Shown one piece after another: positions 1 to 11,312 of a stretch of 64,000 bases of DNA. Origin of the DNA: Schistocephalus solidus (lineage: Eukaryota; Platyhelminthes; Cestoda; Diphyllobothriidea; Diphyllobothriidae); NCBI GenBank assembly GCA_017591395.1, contig WEDG01000322.1:121654-185653 (forward strand), in the 5' to 3' direction. The stretch's first letter is position 1. Each line of letters opens with the position of its first letter. Made by a program: the position numbers and the translations under genes. The notes below the pieces were generated by a model. That model did no database searches. It was given only the letters and a program-made list of their open reading frames with translations, and was not told the DNA's origin.

Positions 1-3000
1 CCTTGGTTGCTTTATATCCAATCCATTTACGAAGGAGATATGCCTGCCTTTCAAACGCTGAGCATTCCTAAACGCTGCTGATGGAGATGCAAAATAGCTG
101 CTGTACTTTCATTCAGAGAGGGTTATTAGACCTTTGAACGACAGTAGACTTGCAGTTAATACTATACTTAAGTGTAACTGATAGAAGAAGCAAACGTGAC
201 AATATTCGTACTTTTCAATCCGTTTTTAGGGATGAATTCTAATTTAAAGACGACGAAAAGGTTATTCACAGTGAATGATACGTTTACTTAATACTAACTT
301 ATTAGAATAAGGGTTTCTGATTCATGACTGTGTCCTACGCCAACACAAAGTTTGTCCACAGAAAATTGCGTTTTCCATGGATCACCCAGATGCATCTGTA
401 TTCGCGAAGTTCGGCGATTTTAAAAGGCTAACCTGTAGTCTTCTTAAAACGAACAGATGTCACTAAGAATATACACAATAGATGTTTAGTTGGCGTACTT
501 GGTTGTTACAAGCTTTGCTCCTATTATTAATGTCATCAAACGTAAGCTACATTAATGTGGTAATAGGACGTTTTGTGAATATTTGTGTTTTTTACGAATA
601 ATAAAGATTTGAACGAGGTCCAAATGCAACTCAAGTATGCAATTTGAATGCTCCCTTCTTTTATCTTAATAATGGTAGGTCTTACCGTTTTTAAAAGTAA
701 CTTTCTACATTATTTTAATTGCATAATTTCCAGGGGTGTGTTTCGAGCTGCAGAGGTATGCGGGAGATAACAGTTTGTACCAAGTTGTTATCATACTTGA
801 GAGCGTTAAAGTTTATATATATACTTTTTATATCATTCCGCTGTTTTACAAGCACTATAAATGTCTTTCCAGCTTTTGGGCCACAGTTGCTGACCTAAAA
901 GTAAGTTTTATCTGTGCCTTTCTCTACACGCAATTTTTAACATAGCTTGAAATATATCAACTTCTAAGTTAAACGTTGAGCTTTATTCTATCTACTATGT
1001 GAACATACTTCAAGAGGTCTATTGGTATTTTAACAGCATGCAACTGCAACTATCAATTTTAATTTAAAAGATGATCACAGATACCTTAGGTTTTAATGTA
1101 TTATGAGACAGATTGTGCCTTTTTCGAAGTACAAACTAAGTTGATGGGATCCTTCAGATTTTTGAAAGTGGGTAGTATTTGTAAATTTATTGCCCTAAAG
1201 ATATGTGTGAGATAATATCTGCTTCCAAGATTTAGTTTTTGAATCTTGCAGGCTGCATTAATATATGAAGTGAAGTATCTTTCCTTGCGTTTGGTTTAGT
1301 AATGATCGGTTTTACCAAAATCTGTATTGGTTTCAAAAATCGATAAAAACAGATCAATTACCTTTTCTAATATTAAAAAAAGACATTATATCCTAGAAAA
1401 ATACACTAAAGAGCTAGAGTTTTCATAATCTTTAAAGAAACTTACATCATCTTATAAAGTTACTCAATGTTCTGTTAAAAATCATGATTTATATAATAAA
1501 GGTGTATGGAGTGAATGCGAACACCGCCCTTTATCGTTGGCTTAAATGCCTTGTTCTATCCAGTTACCAATTCTAATGTTAGTCCTTTTACTTGGCACGC
1601 ATCTCTTCCAGTTTTCCTTTTACTTTAAATGTCCTCGTTGAATAACCCGACAGACATTATTAAGGATATTTTCCATACGACAAACTTGATTATACACGTC
1701 CGTATTGAAACAATGCAAAAAGTTTTGCTGCTGGTCTAGATCAAGGCAAGTTTGTACGAAAGGTTGAAGAGAAATATGGGTCTCGTTTATTAAAATAAAA
1801 TACTGAATAATCTTTGAGATTGCAATAAGGCTAAATATGCACCTTCCGTAATTTCAGAGAAAGGAGTGCTGTACATGGCGTACTCTCTAGTTGGATGATT
1901 TCTATCGTCTGTGAAGGTCAGTTTGGTTGTGTGCGATAAGCCCAATAGATGGATATCCACCCGCCAAAATGAAGATCCAATAACTAATTGAGAGAAGGTG
2001 CGTTTGGTTTTTAAGAAAAGGATAGGTCAAATGGTGTGACATATAAAACATGTCAGGTAACAATGCATAAATTTTTAATTTGGTTAGAGTTGGTGGGAAC
2101 ATTTGATATTCACGGTGTCGAGACGTGGAGGTATCTGGAGAAGTTAAATGCTTAATTCTGTTTTTCCAGGAGCTATGTGATTACTCATCTTACTTATGTA
2201 CTTCCAGGTGCTTCCTATATCAGTCGATGGGACAAAGGACCGCAGTCCAGGCAGGAGGACACTTCTATCATTAATGAGATTGGAATTCTGTAGTGAAATT
2301 ATTTTTATCCCTACCTGATGGCTAACAACCTTGAAGTTATTATCACTCTGCTATTAATGTATTCACTGGGAAAAATTCTTCGTTATAATGCAGAAATTGC
2401 ATCTGGTGCCCATACCCTCATTAAAGGCTTCTCCATCTTTTCAATTATACAGAACTCTAGGTAAAATAAACCCTTTTTAAAATTCTGATAATTACTGGTA
2501 ATAGAAATCCTGTCGTTTATAAAGAAAAGAAAAAGGGTCTGCATATAGAATATATGATTTCAAAGTGAGATTTCATCACATACCCTTCCTTATTTTGCAG
2601 CTATAAATTTCCCCGCCATAGTAGCAGTATTCACCATCCATTCGAGTGTATTTGTTCAAAGCCTGAAAACGCAATGCCATCAAATGTGAATCACTCTGTG
2701 CATGTGTGTGTGTTAAATTTAAAATCTCTTAGCCCAAATTTCTGTTTGTCTACAGAAGCAATATGCGAGCAATTTAGTCAAAGCACACGAAATCTTCTGC
2801 GGTGATTATCGACAGTTCAAATACTGATTCCGACGCTGACCACTGTATGCTCCACAGCACTGGAATATAGTGAGATTATACTTTTTGAATCTTCTTTACG
2901 TCCTGTTTCACTCCACCTACCTTTATCCAACATCAAGCAAGATTCAAAAAGACAAGAGCTGGGAGGCGGCTTCCTGGTCAGAGCTGCCAACCACACAGTT

Positions 3001-4245
3001 AATTTGATAAATAAAAAAAATACTAGAAAAACAATTTAATACACGGAATATTGTCAAAAATGCCACTTGACGTGAAAAAAGTGAACAATTTCCCATATAA
3101 GTGCTACTGAGAATGCGCCAGACAAAATGAATCTTAAACTAACCACATTACGACGTCACCGGTATCTCAGAAGGGAGACGCATGTATCTGATCCCTGATA
3201 TTGTGGATATTTTGTAGACTCGTTGCCAATCAAGTCATCTTTTTGACAACATTTTAGGGATGCGTCTGAGCGGAAAGCCTGTTTAAACATTTTCTGATCA
3301 TCACTGATGCAGTGTGAGCATTACTTATTACATATTACAAACCTGACGATTTGATCATCACTAGTGATGACGTTTTATGTGTCGCACATTATGGTTGCAA
3401 CACTGATGACTTGTGATAAGAATAATTTATATTGAAGCTGTCTTCCTGTACCTGTCCGAATTCTTTGGCACGACAATGCTATGAAGAATGGATCTGGGTG
3501 TGAATACAATAGCAACCAAAGTTAAAAACCCGTCTACACCTGTCAAAAACATCCTTGTCCTCACAATAGGTAAACACTACCAGTTGAATTCTATGCACTC
3601 GAAAGTCCGAACGTCGCGATCGACAGCCTCTATAGCATACCCATTGAATATTTGCTGATGCCATGCGCTGAATTTATAAATATTTTGGCAGACGTAGATG
3701 GCATCGGACTCGGACGCTCTTCTGTCTATCCCGTTGAACTCCTGCGGCACCGCAGTGGTAAAATTACGGAAAGTGGGTTGAGGGGCAGTAAGCACAAATT
3801 ATGAACAGCACGTCAAGGCCTTCAGCACTAGTCCTCATAGGTTGCTAGCGAACTGTTGATTTACTAGGATACTGTTGCTGCCATGGCATGATGGACTCTG
3901 AGTTATTCTTGCAACGTGTATTCTCGACAGCAGTTTTGGCAAGAGCTTTGACTCAGTGCAGGCCAAAACCCTCGAAACCTAACTTTTGGTCAACCGCGTT
4001 TGCGGCGTTGTCACTTGAACGGGATTGGTGGCTCATTTTCTCCCGCACGCAGTGAGTTCGTCGTTGGAGGGTGACAGTGCGGGATACTTACCTTCGATTT
4101 GACCGTTTGTTTTGCGATTTTACACGGAGTGAGGCAAACATTTATAAGCAACGGAAATGCAATGTCTGTTGATAGAGTTTTAATGTTACTCTCTCTTATG
4201 TTTTGAGCTTGCCCCACCTAAAGATGATTGTTCTCTGAAATTAAT
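1..4245. other. Intergenic stretch, no gene recognised
   Basis: AT-rich sequence with many stops in all frames. Short open frames, for example 736-945 (+) and 3577-3795 (-), show no recognisable domain, and no splice-consistent exon chain was found. A 16-bp perfect palindrome lies at 3355-3370 with no context that explains it. Confidence 0.5.
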
Positions 4246-4255
4246 AGTGAGTTAG

Positions 4256-4635
4256 TTGCATCGAGCGTTTACGAATTACCTGGTAAGTCTGTGTTCAAGA
4301 ACTTAAAACGACTCGTTATCTTTTTAGCCGAACCGAATCTCGTAGTGCCACATCCGTAGATGCTGAGCTTGAATGGACCTTAAGACCCAGCCGTGGCAGA
4401 GTCAGTGGACTTATTTTTAGCCAATATTTTAGAAATAATCCAAGAGGTTGCATCGAGCGTTTACGAATTACCTGGTACGTCTGTGGCCAGTTACTTTAAA
4501 GGACCCGTCATCTATTTGTCCGAACCGTATTTTGAAGTGACACATCGGCAGACTGTGAGCTTGAATCGTACCTTAGGTTGACCGTATAACCAAGCCGTGG
4601 CAGAGACGGTGGGCTGGTTTTAAGACATTATTTCA
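4256..4635. repeat. Two-copy diverged tandem duplication, period about 192 bp
   Basis: The block starting GTTGCATCGAGCGTTTACGA at 4255 recurs at 4447. Each copy continues with similar text, including a CCGTGGCAGAG block near 4390 and again near 4596. The copies differ by many substitutions and small indels, so the duplication is old. No coding content was recognised. Confidence 0.7.
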
Positions 4636-4644
4636 GAGAAAATC

Positions 4645-4850
4645 CCCAACGTATTCTTGTAGATGAGTCTTCTCCATAAATAATAACCCAGGGCACCCAC
4701 ACCTGCGGACGGGTATGGCTAGCTGACGAGGGATACTGCGCCAGAAATGAACACAGTCTTTGTGGTATTCGTCGGGACTCACTTTCATTAAGGCACTTCG
4801 ATGTAGTGCTCCGTGCTAATGTATCGTTTAGTATCAGTTTTTGACTGCTT
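4645..4850 (+). mobile_element. Diverged copy of the tRNA-derived SINE (body portion)
   Basis: The segment around 4700-4775 aligns by eye with the body of the SINE seen at 10601 and 49453. Shared landmarks, in order, are a GGGTATGG block, GCTGACGA, GCCAGAAATG, and the GTCTTTGT / TCGTCGGGAC block. The tRNA-like head is hardly recognisable. It represents an old insertion of the same or a sister SINE family. Confidence 0.5.
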
Positions 4851-5082
4851 TCTTGTGGAATGTCTGGGGAGGTATTTGCTTGATTCCGCACACACCATAC
4901 TACCCAGTCAAATGGGTGACGGATATTCTTCTAAGCCACAGGTGCCAACCGACTGAAGCAATGCTCTTGCCAACTTACTGAGAAGCCCCTCTGCTCTGAC
5001 ATTCGACAACAACCAATCCAGTCAATCTTTTATGCTCTCTTTGTTGCTTTTAAGGGAACTAAGTGCTTTTGGCCAGTGCAGA

Positions 5083-5350
5083 TGTCAGATGAAAACAATA
5101 AGTCAGGTTATCCATAAAAACCAAGGATAAGATTCAAGTCAAGTCAAGCCATTAGCTTTTTTCGCAAGTTGATTGTGACTTGTACAAGCGTGCTCTGGGT
5201 ATCTAAAGCATCAAGAACCATTGGTCCGTCGTGCTGACCGCACCCTGAGAAGAGAGCTTCCTCCCAGTACTGTGTAACTTCAACCTCGTTTTACTTCGTG
5301 AATGGGGTACTGTTTACTGGGTACCAGTCTTGTAAAGCGGCAGACTACGA
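5083..5350 (+). repeat. Dispersed repeat, arm of an inverted pair with 9229-9489
   Basis: About 265 bp matches the reverse complement of 9229-9489 with scattered differences. Landmarks are GTACTGTTTACTGGGTACCA (about 5309) and TTGTACAAGCGTGCTC (about 5182). No open frame is conserved between the copies, so this looks like a non-coding interspersed repeat of unknown class. Confidence 0.75.
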
Positions 5351-8144
5351 AACGGTGGACTTTTAAGAAATATCTGCAAAGACAATTTACCGTTTTTATG
5401 GGAAACGCCTTTTGGCAATATCAGAAGGATAGAAGCAGAGGACTAACAAAGGCAACCAAGTATTCGCAATAATTTCGACTGAGCGTCTTCAAGAGAGCGA
5501 GTAAATATAACAAAACTAATCATGCATAGGTCAAATGCATTTTGGAATTACAACTGTCCTTGTACTTCAAGCAAATATTCAAAAAGAGCGATTACGATGA
5601 TATATTGGAAACCCAGTTTAAGCTAAACTAATGTGCAAACATTTTATGAACAATTTGGGAATTAGTTGCAATTTCTAGTAATATGTATGCAAATTCTCAC
5701 GTCCTAATATGTCTTCCTTATATCTCGAAAATGAGATCGTACTAAGTTGCTACTTTAATTTCGTAGTGTTAACATCAATATTATGATCTATTCCTCTAAG
5801 TTTTGACGTATGAAAAACTTGCAGAGCATAGTTTTTAAACCTTGAGACATACCTTAGGCTTAAAATCCATGAAGGCTAAAAAGGTATCTGACTTTGAGTT
5901 GAGCTGGTACGTTCCGTTGTACATTTCACTAAGTCCAGACCACGTTTCTACAAGTCAGAAATTTCATTTGATATTATTCGTCATTGATGGTCTTTAAAAT
6001 CCCTATTGTATATATTTACAGATATATATTCAAATATACATCAGAGAGCAGTGAATGATTGATACGTCAAGTTCAATTGTTCTTAGCAAGGTACAAAATT
6101 TTAAAATATTTAAATGAGGAATTACAAGGCCACTTTGTGTCTGCTTTATCCTATGCCAGCATAAGTCCTATATTTTCAGTAAGCTGACCTACAGACAAGC
6201 TAATTTCAGGCAATTGCATTTGCACTTACCTTCAATATCGTCCTTGGCTAATCAAAAAAAATTATATTTTTTAATGTACTGATTCAAAAATAAAAGCATA
6301 CCTTTAAATGGAATAAATAAACAGTCCTTTGTAGATAACCAACCAAAATGTTTGTGGTTCTATGCCATTCTCCAGTGTTTTACAATCATCTTTCAGACCA
6401 GAATTATATGTGTGGTAAGCTTAGTGGCTTACTGATATTTTAGATTGAAAACAATCAGCACGTCTTAACCTTTCGATATTAATTGAGTATTCGCATTGTA
6501 TAAAGTAAAAGTGAACAGCGGAACTCATGAAATTATAATTAAGTTTTAGTGTGCAATCAACTGGATTTTAATGCGCTGGATCTGAATGCGCTATAAGTCA
6601 GCTACCGGTGAGACGATCAGCTTACTGCTAAAGTTTAATTAGTCTTTGAGGCAAACAGTTCAATAAATGACACGTAATACGTTCTTGGCAATTTGATGAA
6701 TTGAGATGGTTATTTATTTTAACCGTAATGTTGTTTCTCCTAAAATAAAATGGGTCTGCCGTGTTTAATAGCAAGGGTTACCGGATACGTCCACTGATAT
6801 TAAATAAACTGCTATAAATTCACCACGGAAAAAATCTCAAACGGTCTTTTATTAGAATACGGAGTTTGTATGCTTATTTCAGCCATGTGGTGTCAAACTA
6901 AATCAAATTGGAATACTAATTTTTATATAACGTACACCGACAAAGAGGCTTTTTATATCCCTTCTGATGTTTGCATTTTAATATTATTCAAGAGGTTAAA
7001 TGCAGAATGCTATTAAACCTTCAGCAGCTGAATTATGCTAACGTACCGATTTCGTAGGCATCTGAAATATACAAGGCAGTTTAAACTAACAATCAATTAA
7101 TGGTCAGCATTGTTTCTATTGATGTTAATTGATGAATTTTTTCACCGTTAGATACGCAGTCTCAAGAGCATCAAACCTAAGGATAAACCTTCAATTTTTT
7201 AATTATTCTGAAATTACTGGAAGGAATTTGTGTATTAATTTACCATGCAATTGAATTTTTCCAGGTCTTTTTTTGTGAAACGTCTACACCACAGGCAATG
7301 TCAATTTTTTTCAGCAAATCTTTTATCGCATCTTTGCTTAATATATAATAAAGTCTGTTAAAATCTTGAGGAGGAAATTTTCATTTTCGGATAAAAAATA
7401 TTATAATGGTATTTGTAAAATTCCAAGTTTTGTCTATCTTAATTAAGAGCTTAGCTCAGATTAGCTTTTGAACCACACTCGGCGAGGCTCGGGACGGGTT
7501 CAAAGATTTCTTGTTATTTAATTACATTACTACTGAAATCGCTTTCGGTAGACATTGAAGAGAATTTGTACATTTCTGCTATTGTTATAGAAGGGAAGGG
7601 TTGGTTAGGGCAGTAATAGACTACGCCCTATTGTTGGGCCTGTGAAGCCTATTTATAATTACTGTATTACATATTGTCAGGTAGAGTTCGTTAGATATTA
7701 AAAAATTCATAATTCATTAATGTAGCAATTAGATTAGTATTTGTTGTGTACTATATAATTAAATAACCTTTGTCAGGAATTCGATAAAAATATAGATTTT
7801 GCAAGCGAGCTTTATAGGTTTGCTATGTACCAACATTCTGCAAACCTTAATATTTTATTTGTTCTTCCGTCCCATCTATTGCGAATGTGCCAGTCAGGTA
7901 TGCAAGCAAAACGATATTTACTTTTCTAGAAAATAGCTCTGCTCAACGCGTGCAGTGAATCGCAAACAAATGTATAAGCCATTGCCCTTTTTTGCCTTTT
8001 CGACCCGCAGCCAGGGTTTTTAACTCAATCGACATTATTTGCTATTCGATGTTACATGGGCGTTCATTAAGTACAAATCCTTTAAATATTCTACCAATTT
8101 CAATGTTCGCTTACCTTTTCTGCCGAAGTCAATCAGGTGTGTCA
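5351..8144. other. Intergenic stretch, no gene recognised
   Basis: AT-rich sequence without recognisable coding, RNA or mobile content. Short frames near 7992-8392 overlap the start of the dispersed repeat at 8145 and have no recognisable motif. Confidence 0.5.
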
Positions 8145-8450
8145 TGCGGCCCTTCTGTCCATTTATCGTCATCTCGCACGTAATAAATTCAAACTGGTTT
8201 GTTGTATGTGTCTTGAACACACGCTCATGTACAATCGTCCTGTCTCGGTTTTTGGTTATGGCTAGGAAGGAGGTGCTCGTTAGACAAAATATTCAACCAT
8301 TCTCTACAAAAACAATCGTCAGATTAAAACAAAGAACTGAATGTTTAATCGAGCCTTTTTTCGCTCTTTCTTGCGCTAAAATATTCATTTAAATACAATA
8401 CAAGAACCTACTTTCCGAGTAATGCCATGTTGCTTAAATTCATAGTAACC
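8145..8450. repeat. Dispersed repeat, older copy of the insertion at 9787
   Basis: About 305 bp that recurs almost unchanged at 9784-10095, beginning TGCGGCCCTTCTGTCC and ending at TTCATAGTA plus AACC. The similarity starts inside this locus at the TGC of 8145, which suggests the second copy is a 5'-truncated retrocopy of a longer repeat. No family was recognised. Confidence 0.8.
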
Positions 8451-9228
8451 TCCTGCTAGTTCAAATCACTCTAAATGTAAAAAAACAATTTATATTTCAC
8501 CGTAAAAGGTGATATGCACATCGAACGTCACTAATCGATCATCAGTTATGCATTTCAACTCGTCATAGAACAGATTATATGGAGGATATGCTGTTGAGTA
8601 GACATGCTAGGAAAACCTTTTAAACCAGTTTTTGTCTAACTACGGCATCTAAGGAAGCGCACCGCAAACTGCTTTCCGCAGTTATCGAGATTGGACCTCA
8701 TTTGACTCATTAGTTTCCACTTGTATTTTGTCAGCATTCATCAGTACCGAATAATATTTTTTTACTTGCACAAAAACAAGTTGCTAATAATTACAAAAAT
8801 AAATAGTTAAGTGAATTCGCCTAAATGGTGAGTCGTTCTGTGCACGAAGGCTTCTATTAATACTTTTGCTGCGTTCCTTACCTGACTCAACTTTCGCCTT
8901 CAAGTACTGGTTGGGGTTGTCAGCCTCCTCTGTTGGCTTGTACATATATTTTTATTATATATTTGATTAGGCAAATCGTACGTATTGGTTGGACATCCGT
9001 AGTGCAAATTTTGATGGTGAACCGAGATATGTGGGGACTGCATGTGTAGCATTAGTTTTTGGGGTAAAAACCAGTGGACAAATGCAGATGCGTTTGGAAA
9101 ATCAGGAATGGATGTTTATGGAGATGGGGTATTGGTGCTTTTGGTGAAACAAGGAGTGCATGCTGGGAGTTTCTTGGCCCTAGAAAGAGGAACTAAAATT
9201 AAAAATTGATGTTCCATTTTTCGCGTGG

Positions 9229-9489
9229 TAGTCTGCCGCTTGACAAGACTGGTACCCAGTAAACAGTACCCCATTCACGAAGTAAAACGAGGTGGAAGTT
9301 ACACAGTATTGCGAGTAAGCTCTCTTCTCAGGGTGCGTTCAGCGCGACGGACAAATGTTTCTTGATGCTATAGATACCTGGAGCACGCTTGTACAAGTCA
9401 AAATCAGCTTCAGAAACAAGCGAATGGCTTGACTTGAACCTAACCCTTGGTTATTGTGGATTACCTGACTTATTGAGTTCATCTGACAG
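9229..9489 (-). repeat. Dispersed repeat, inverted partner of 5083-5350
   Basis: This is the reverse-complement copy of the 5083-5350 repeat, with landmarks GGTACCCAGTAAACAGTACC and GAGCACGCTTGTACAA. The two arms lie about 4 kb apart in opposite orientation. Confidence 0.75.
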
Positions 9490-9750
9490 AGTGCAATCGA
9501 CTGTATAGTGCTCTGCCATATAATGGCGAGGTGTCATGCATTTCGATCTGCCTATTAAAAATGAAAACAGTGGTAAACAAAAGTGACTTGCACCGACCTG
9601 CTTCTAATTTTTCGTAATTTATAAATATTCCTGGTTGATATACCTACCCTTGCTGCTGGAGGCCTATAAAATAACTATTTTTATACTTATTTGATCCTGT
9701 TACTATATAGCAAGTTTGCGTCTTTTTTAGCTATGGTATGTGAAAATAAA

Positions 9751-10131
9751 TACGAAGTAGTAAGCAGAGGATTAACCAGTGCTTGCGGCCCTTCTGTCCA
9801 TTAATCGTCATCTCGCACGTAATAAATTCAAACTGGTTTGTTGTATGTGTCTTGAACACACGCTCATGTACAATCGTCCTGTCTTGGTATTTGGTTATGG
9901 CTAGGAAGGAGGTGCTCGTTAGACAAAATATTCAACCATTCTCTACAAACAAATCGTCGGATTAAAATAAAGAACTGAATGTTTAATCGAGCCTTTTTTC
10001 GCTCTTTCTTGCGTTAAAATATTCATTTAAATACAATACAAGAACCTATTTTCCGAGTAATGCCATGTGGCTTAAATTCATAGTAAAAAATAACCTACGA
10101 AGTAGTAAGCAGAGGATTAACCAGTGCTTGC
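9751..10131 (+). mobile_element. Retrocopy insertion with perfect 36-bp target-site duplications
   Basis: The 36-bp sequences at 9751-9786 and 10096-10131 are identical (beginning TACGAAGTAGTAAGC, ending CCAGTGCTTGC) and bracket a 309-bp insert, 9787-10095. The insert is nearly identical to 8148-8450. Near its end it carries an extra A-rich run (AAAAAT) that the older copy lacks. Three bases (TGC) are shared between the end of the duplication and the repeat at the 5' junction, as microhomology. A long duplication, an A-rich 3' end and apparent 5' truncation fit target-primed reverse transcription by a LINE-type machinery. The source family is not recognised. Confidence 0.8.
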
Positions 10132-10578
10132 AAAAAAACCGAAACTTAATTTTCTGGGATAGTAACTTACGACATTTGGCATTTCCATTATATTTTTCTT
10201 CACAGAGAACTGAATCTCGGTCGAGAACTCTCAAACCCTTAAAGTTAAAAAAGATTGGTCGTTTTTTGGATAAAAACCTTTATCAGTTTCAAAATGTTAC
10301 AGTAAAAAACAAAGAAAAATTTAGGAAAAAATCATTACTAACCCTTTTCCCCATGTTGGTGCATTTTTTCATTTAAAACATGTTATAACAGTTAATACTG
10401 TCGCTAAAAGCTGTTTTTGCTGAGGACATTAATTGGCGGTCTTTTAGTATGCATAAGTGGAGAGTTTGAGTAGGCTTTGAGCTACAAATGTAAACAATTT
10501 CTGTTTTATTTCATTAAAATATTGAAGAATATTCTTTAGAGCACCAAATAATAAACCAATCAATGAACATACATATTG

Positions 10579-10599
10579 TATATATATATATATATATAT
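10579..10599. repeat. (TA)n microsatellite bordering the SINE cluster
   Basis: Uninterrupted TA run directly abutting the tandem SINE at 10601. Confidence 0.95.
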
Positions 10600-10600
10600 G

Positions 10601-10990
10601 AAATGGAACCGACAAAGACAAGGGAGACCGGAATGGCCATTTCTGGCTTATAAGCCGTCATCAGCCAGTCATACCCAATCCCAAGTGTGGCACACCTGGG
10701 ATTCAAACCCGCAACCTTTGTTATTTGATTCGAACGCTCTACCATTGAGCCACGGGCTCGTTGTTTTGTCGGTTGTGATCGGGAATACGATGATAGTGTG
10801 GGGCTCACCGATCAGCTTAATGAACATGCATGTTCCGTTTTGTCCTGGAGCTCAGACTAGAGCTCTCGCAGGCGGTCGCATAGCGACATTTAGCATATGA
10901 TGAAATGGAACCGACAAAGACAAGGGAGACCGGAATGGCAATTTCTGGCTTATAAGCCGTCATCAGCCAGTCATACCCAATCCCAAGTCG
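10601..10990 (-). mobile_element. tRNA-derived SINE, about 1.3 head-to-tail units
   Basis: On the - strand the unit runs: a tRNA-like head with a Pol III A-box-like GTGGCTCAATGGTAGAG and B-box-like GGGTTTGAATCCC; a body with GGCTGATGACGGCT and GCCAGAAATGGCC; a TTGTCTTTGTCGG block; and a tail ending GAGCCCCACACTATCAT. The body reappears 302 bp away (10671 and 10971 share the same TCATACCCAATC text), so this is a partial tandem dimer, not a single SINE. There is no coding capacity. The same family occurs at 49146-49705, with older relatives at 4645, 16350, 26060 and 45186. (TA)n tracts lie at both ends. Confidence 0.85.
10687..10760 (-). other. tRNA-like head of the SINE (Pol III promoter boxes)
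   Basis: A- and B-box-like blocks are spaced as in a tRNA. The acceptor arms and the T-stem do not pair fully and no anticodon arm can be drawn, so this is a SINE promoter head and not a functional tRNA gene. Confidence 0.75.
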
Positions 10991-11007
10991 GATATATACC
11001 CAAGTCG

Positions 11008-11028
11008 CAATATATATATATATATATT
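11008..11028. repeat. (TA)n microsatellite between SINE and Penelope-like element
   Basis: TA run separating the SINE tandem from the Penelope-like element that starts about 11029. Confidence 0.9.
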
Positions 11029-11078
11029 GCTGATAGAAGCGAAGATGCGTGTCCCCGGACATAAATGAAAAGAAAAGG

Positions 11079-11282
11079 CGATCTCAGGGACTATAGGTGT
11101 ATTGTCCTGACGTTTCAAAATCATACAAGCTTCCATCGTCGGAGGTGAGTATCGTACCACGTCTCACAGTATTTATAGGGGGTGATAGCCATTTTTGTAA
11201 CAGCGTTGATTGGACGGGTTTACCTTAACAGTGTACACGATAGGAGTACGGGGTTGGGAAATCCTTAATTGGCTTTGGCGTT
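11079..11282 (-). repeat. Penelope terminal repeat, right-hand (3') copy, with hammerhead-like core
   Basis: On the - strand it reads CCCTATAAATACTG, then CCGACGA, a GGAAGC stem arm and GAAAC. It is the inverted partner of 12601-12803. The hammerhead core has C at the second position where U is required (CCGACGA), so it is probably dead. The helix III and cleavage triplet could not be placed cleanly. Confidence 0.65.
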
Positions 11283-11312
11283 CTTTGCCGGCATACACAC
11301 AGGAAATTGCTG

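Noticed and set aside
3355..3370. Perfect 16-bp palindrome TCATCACTAGTGATGA
   Set aside because: Isolated, with no second copy or associated gene. Expected occasionally by chance in AT-rich DNA of this length.
3400..3425. Hammerhead core CTGATGA at about 3405
   Set aside because: No GAAA follows at helix II distance and no pairing arms are present.
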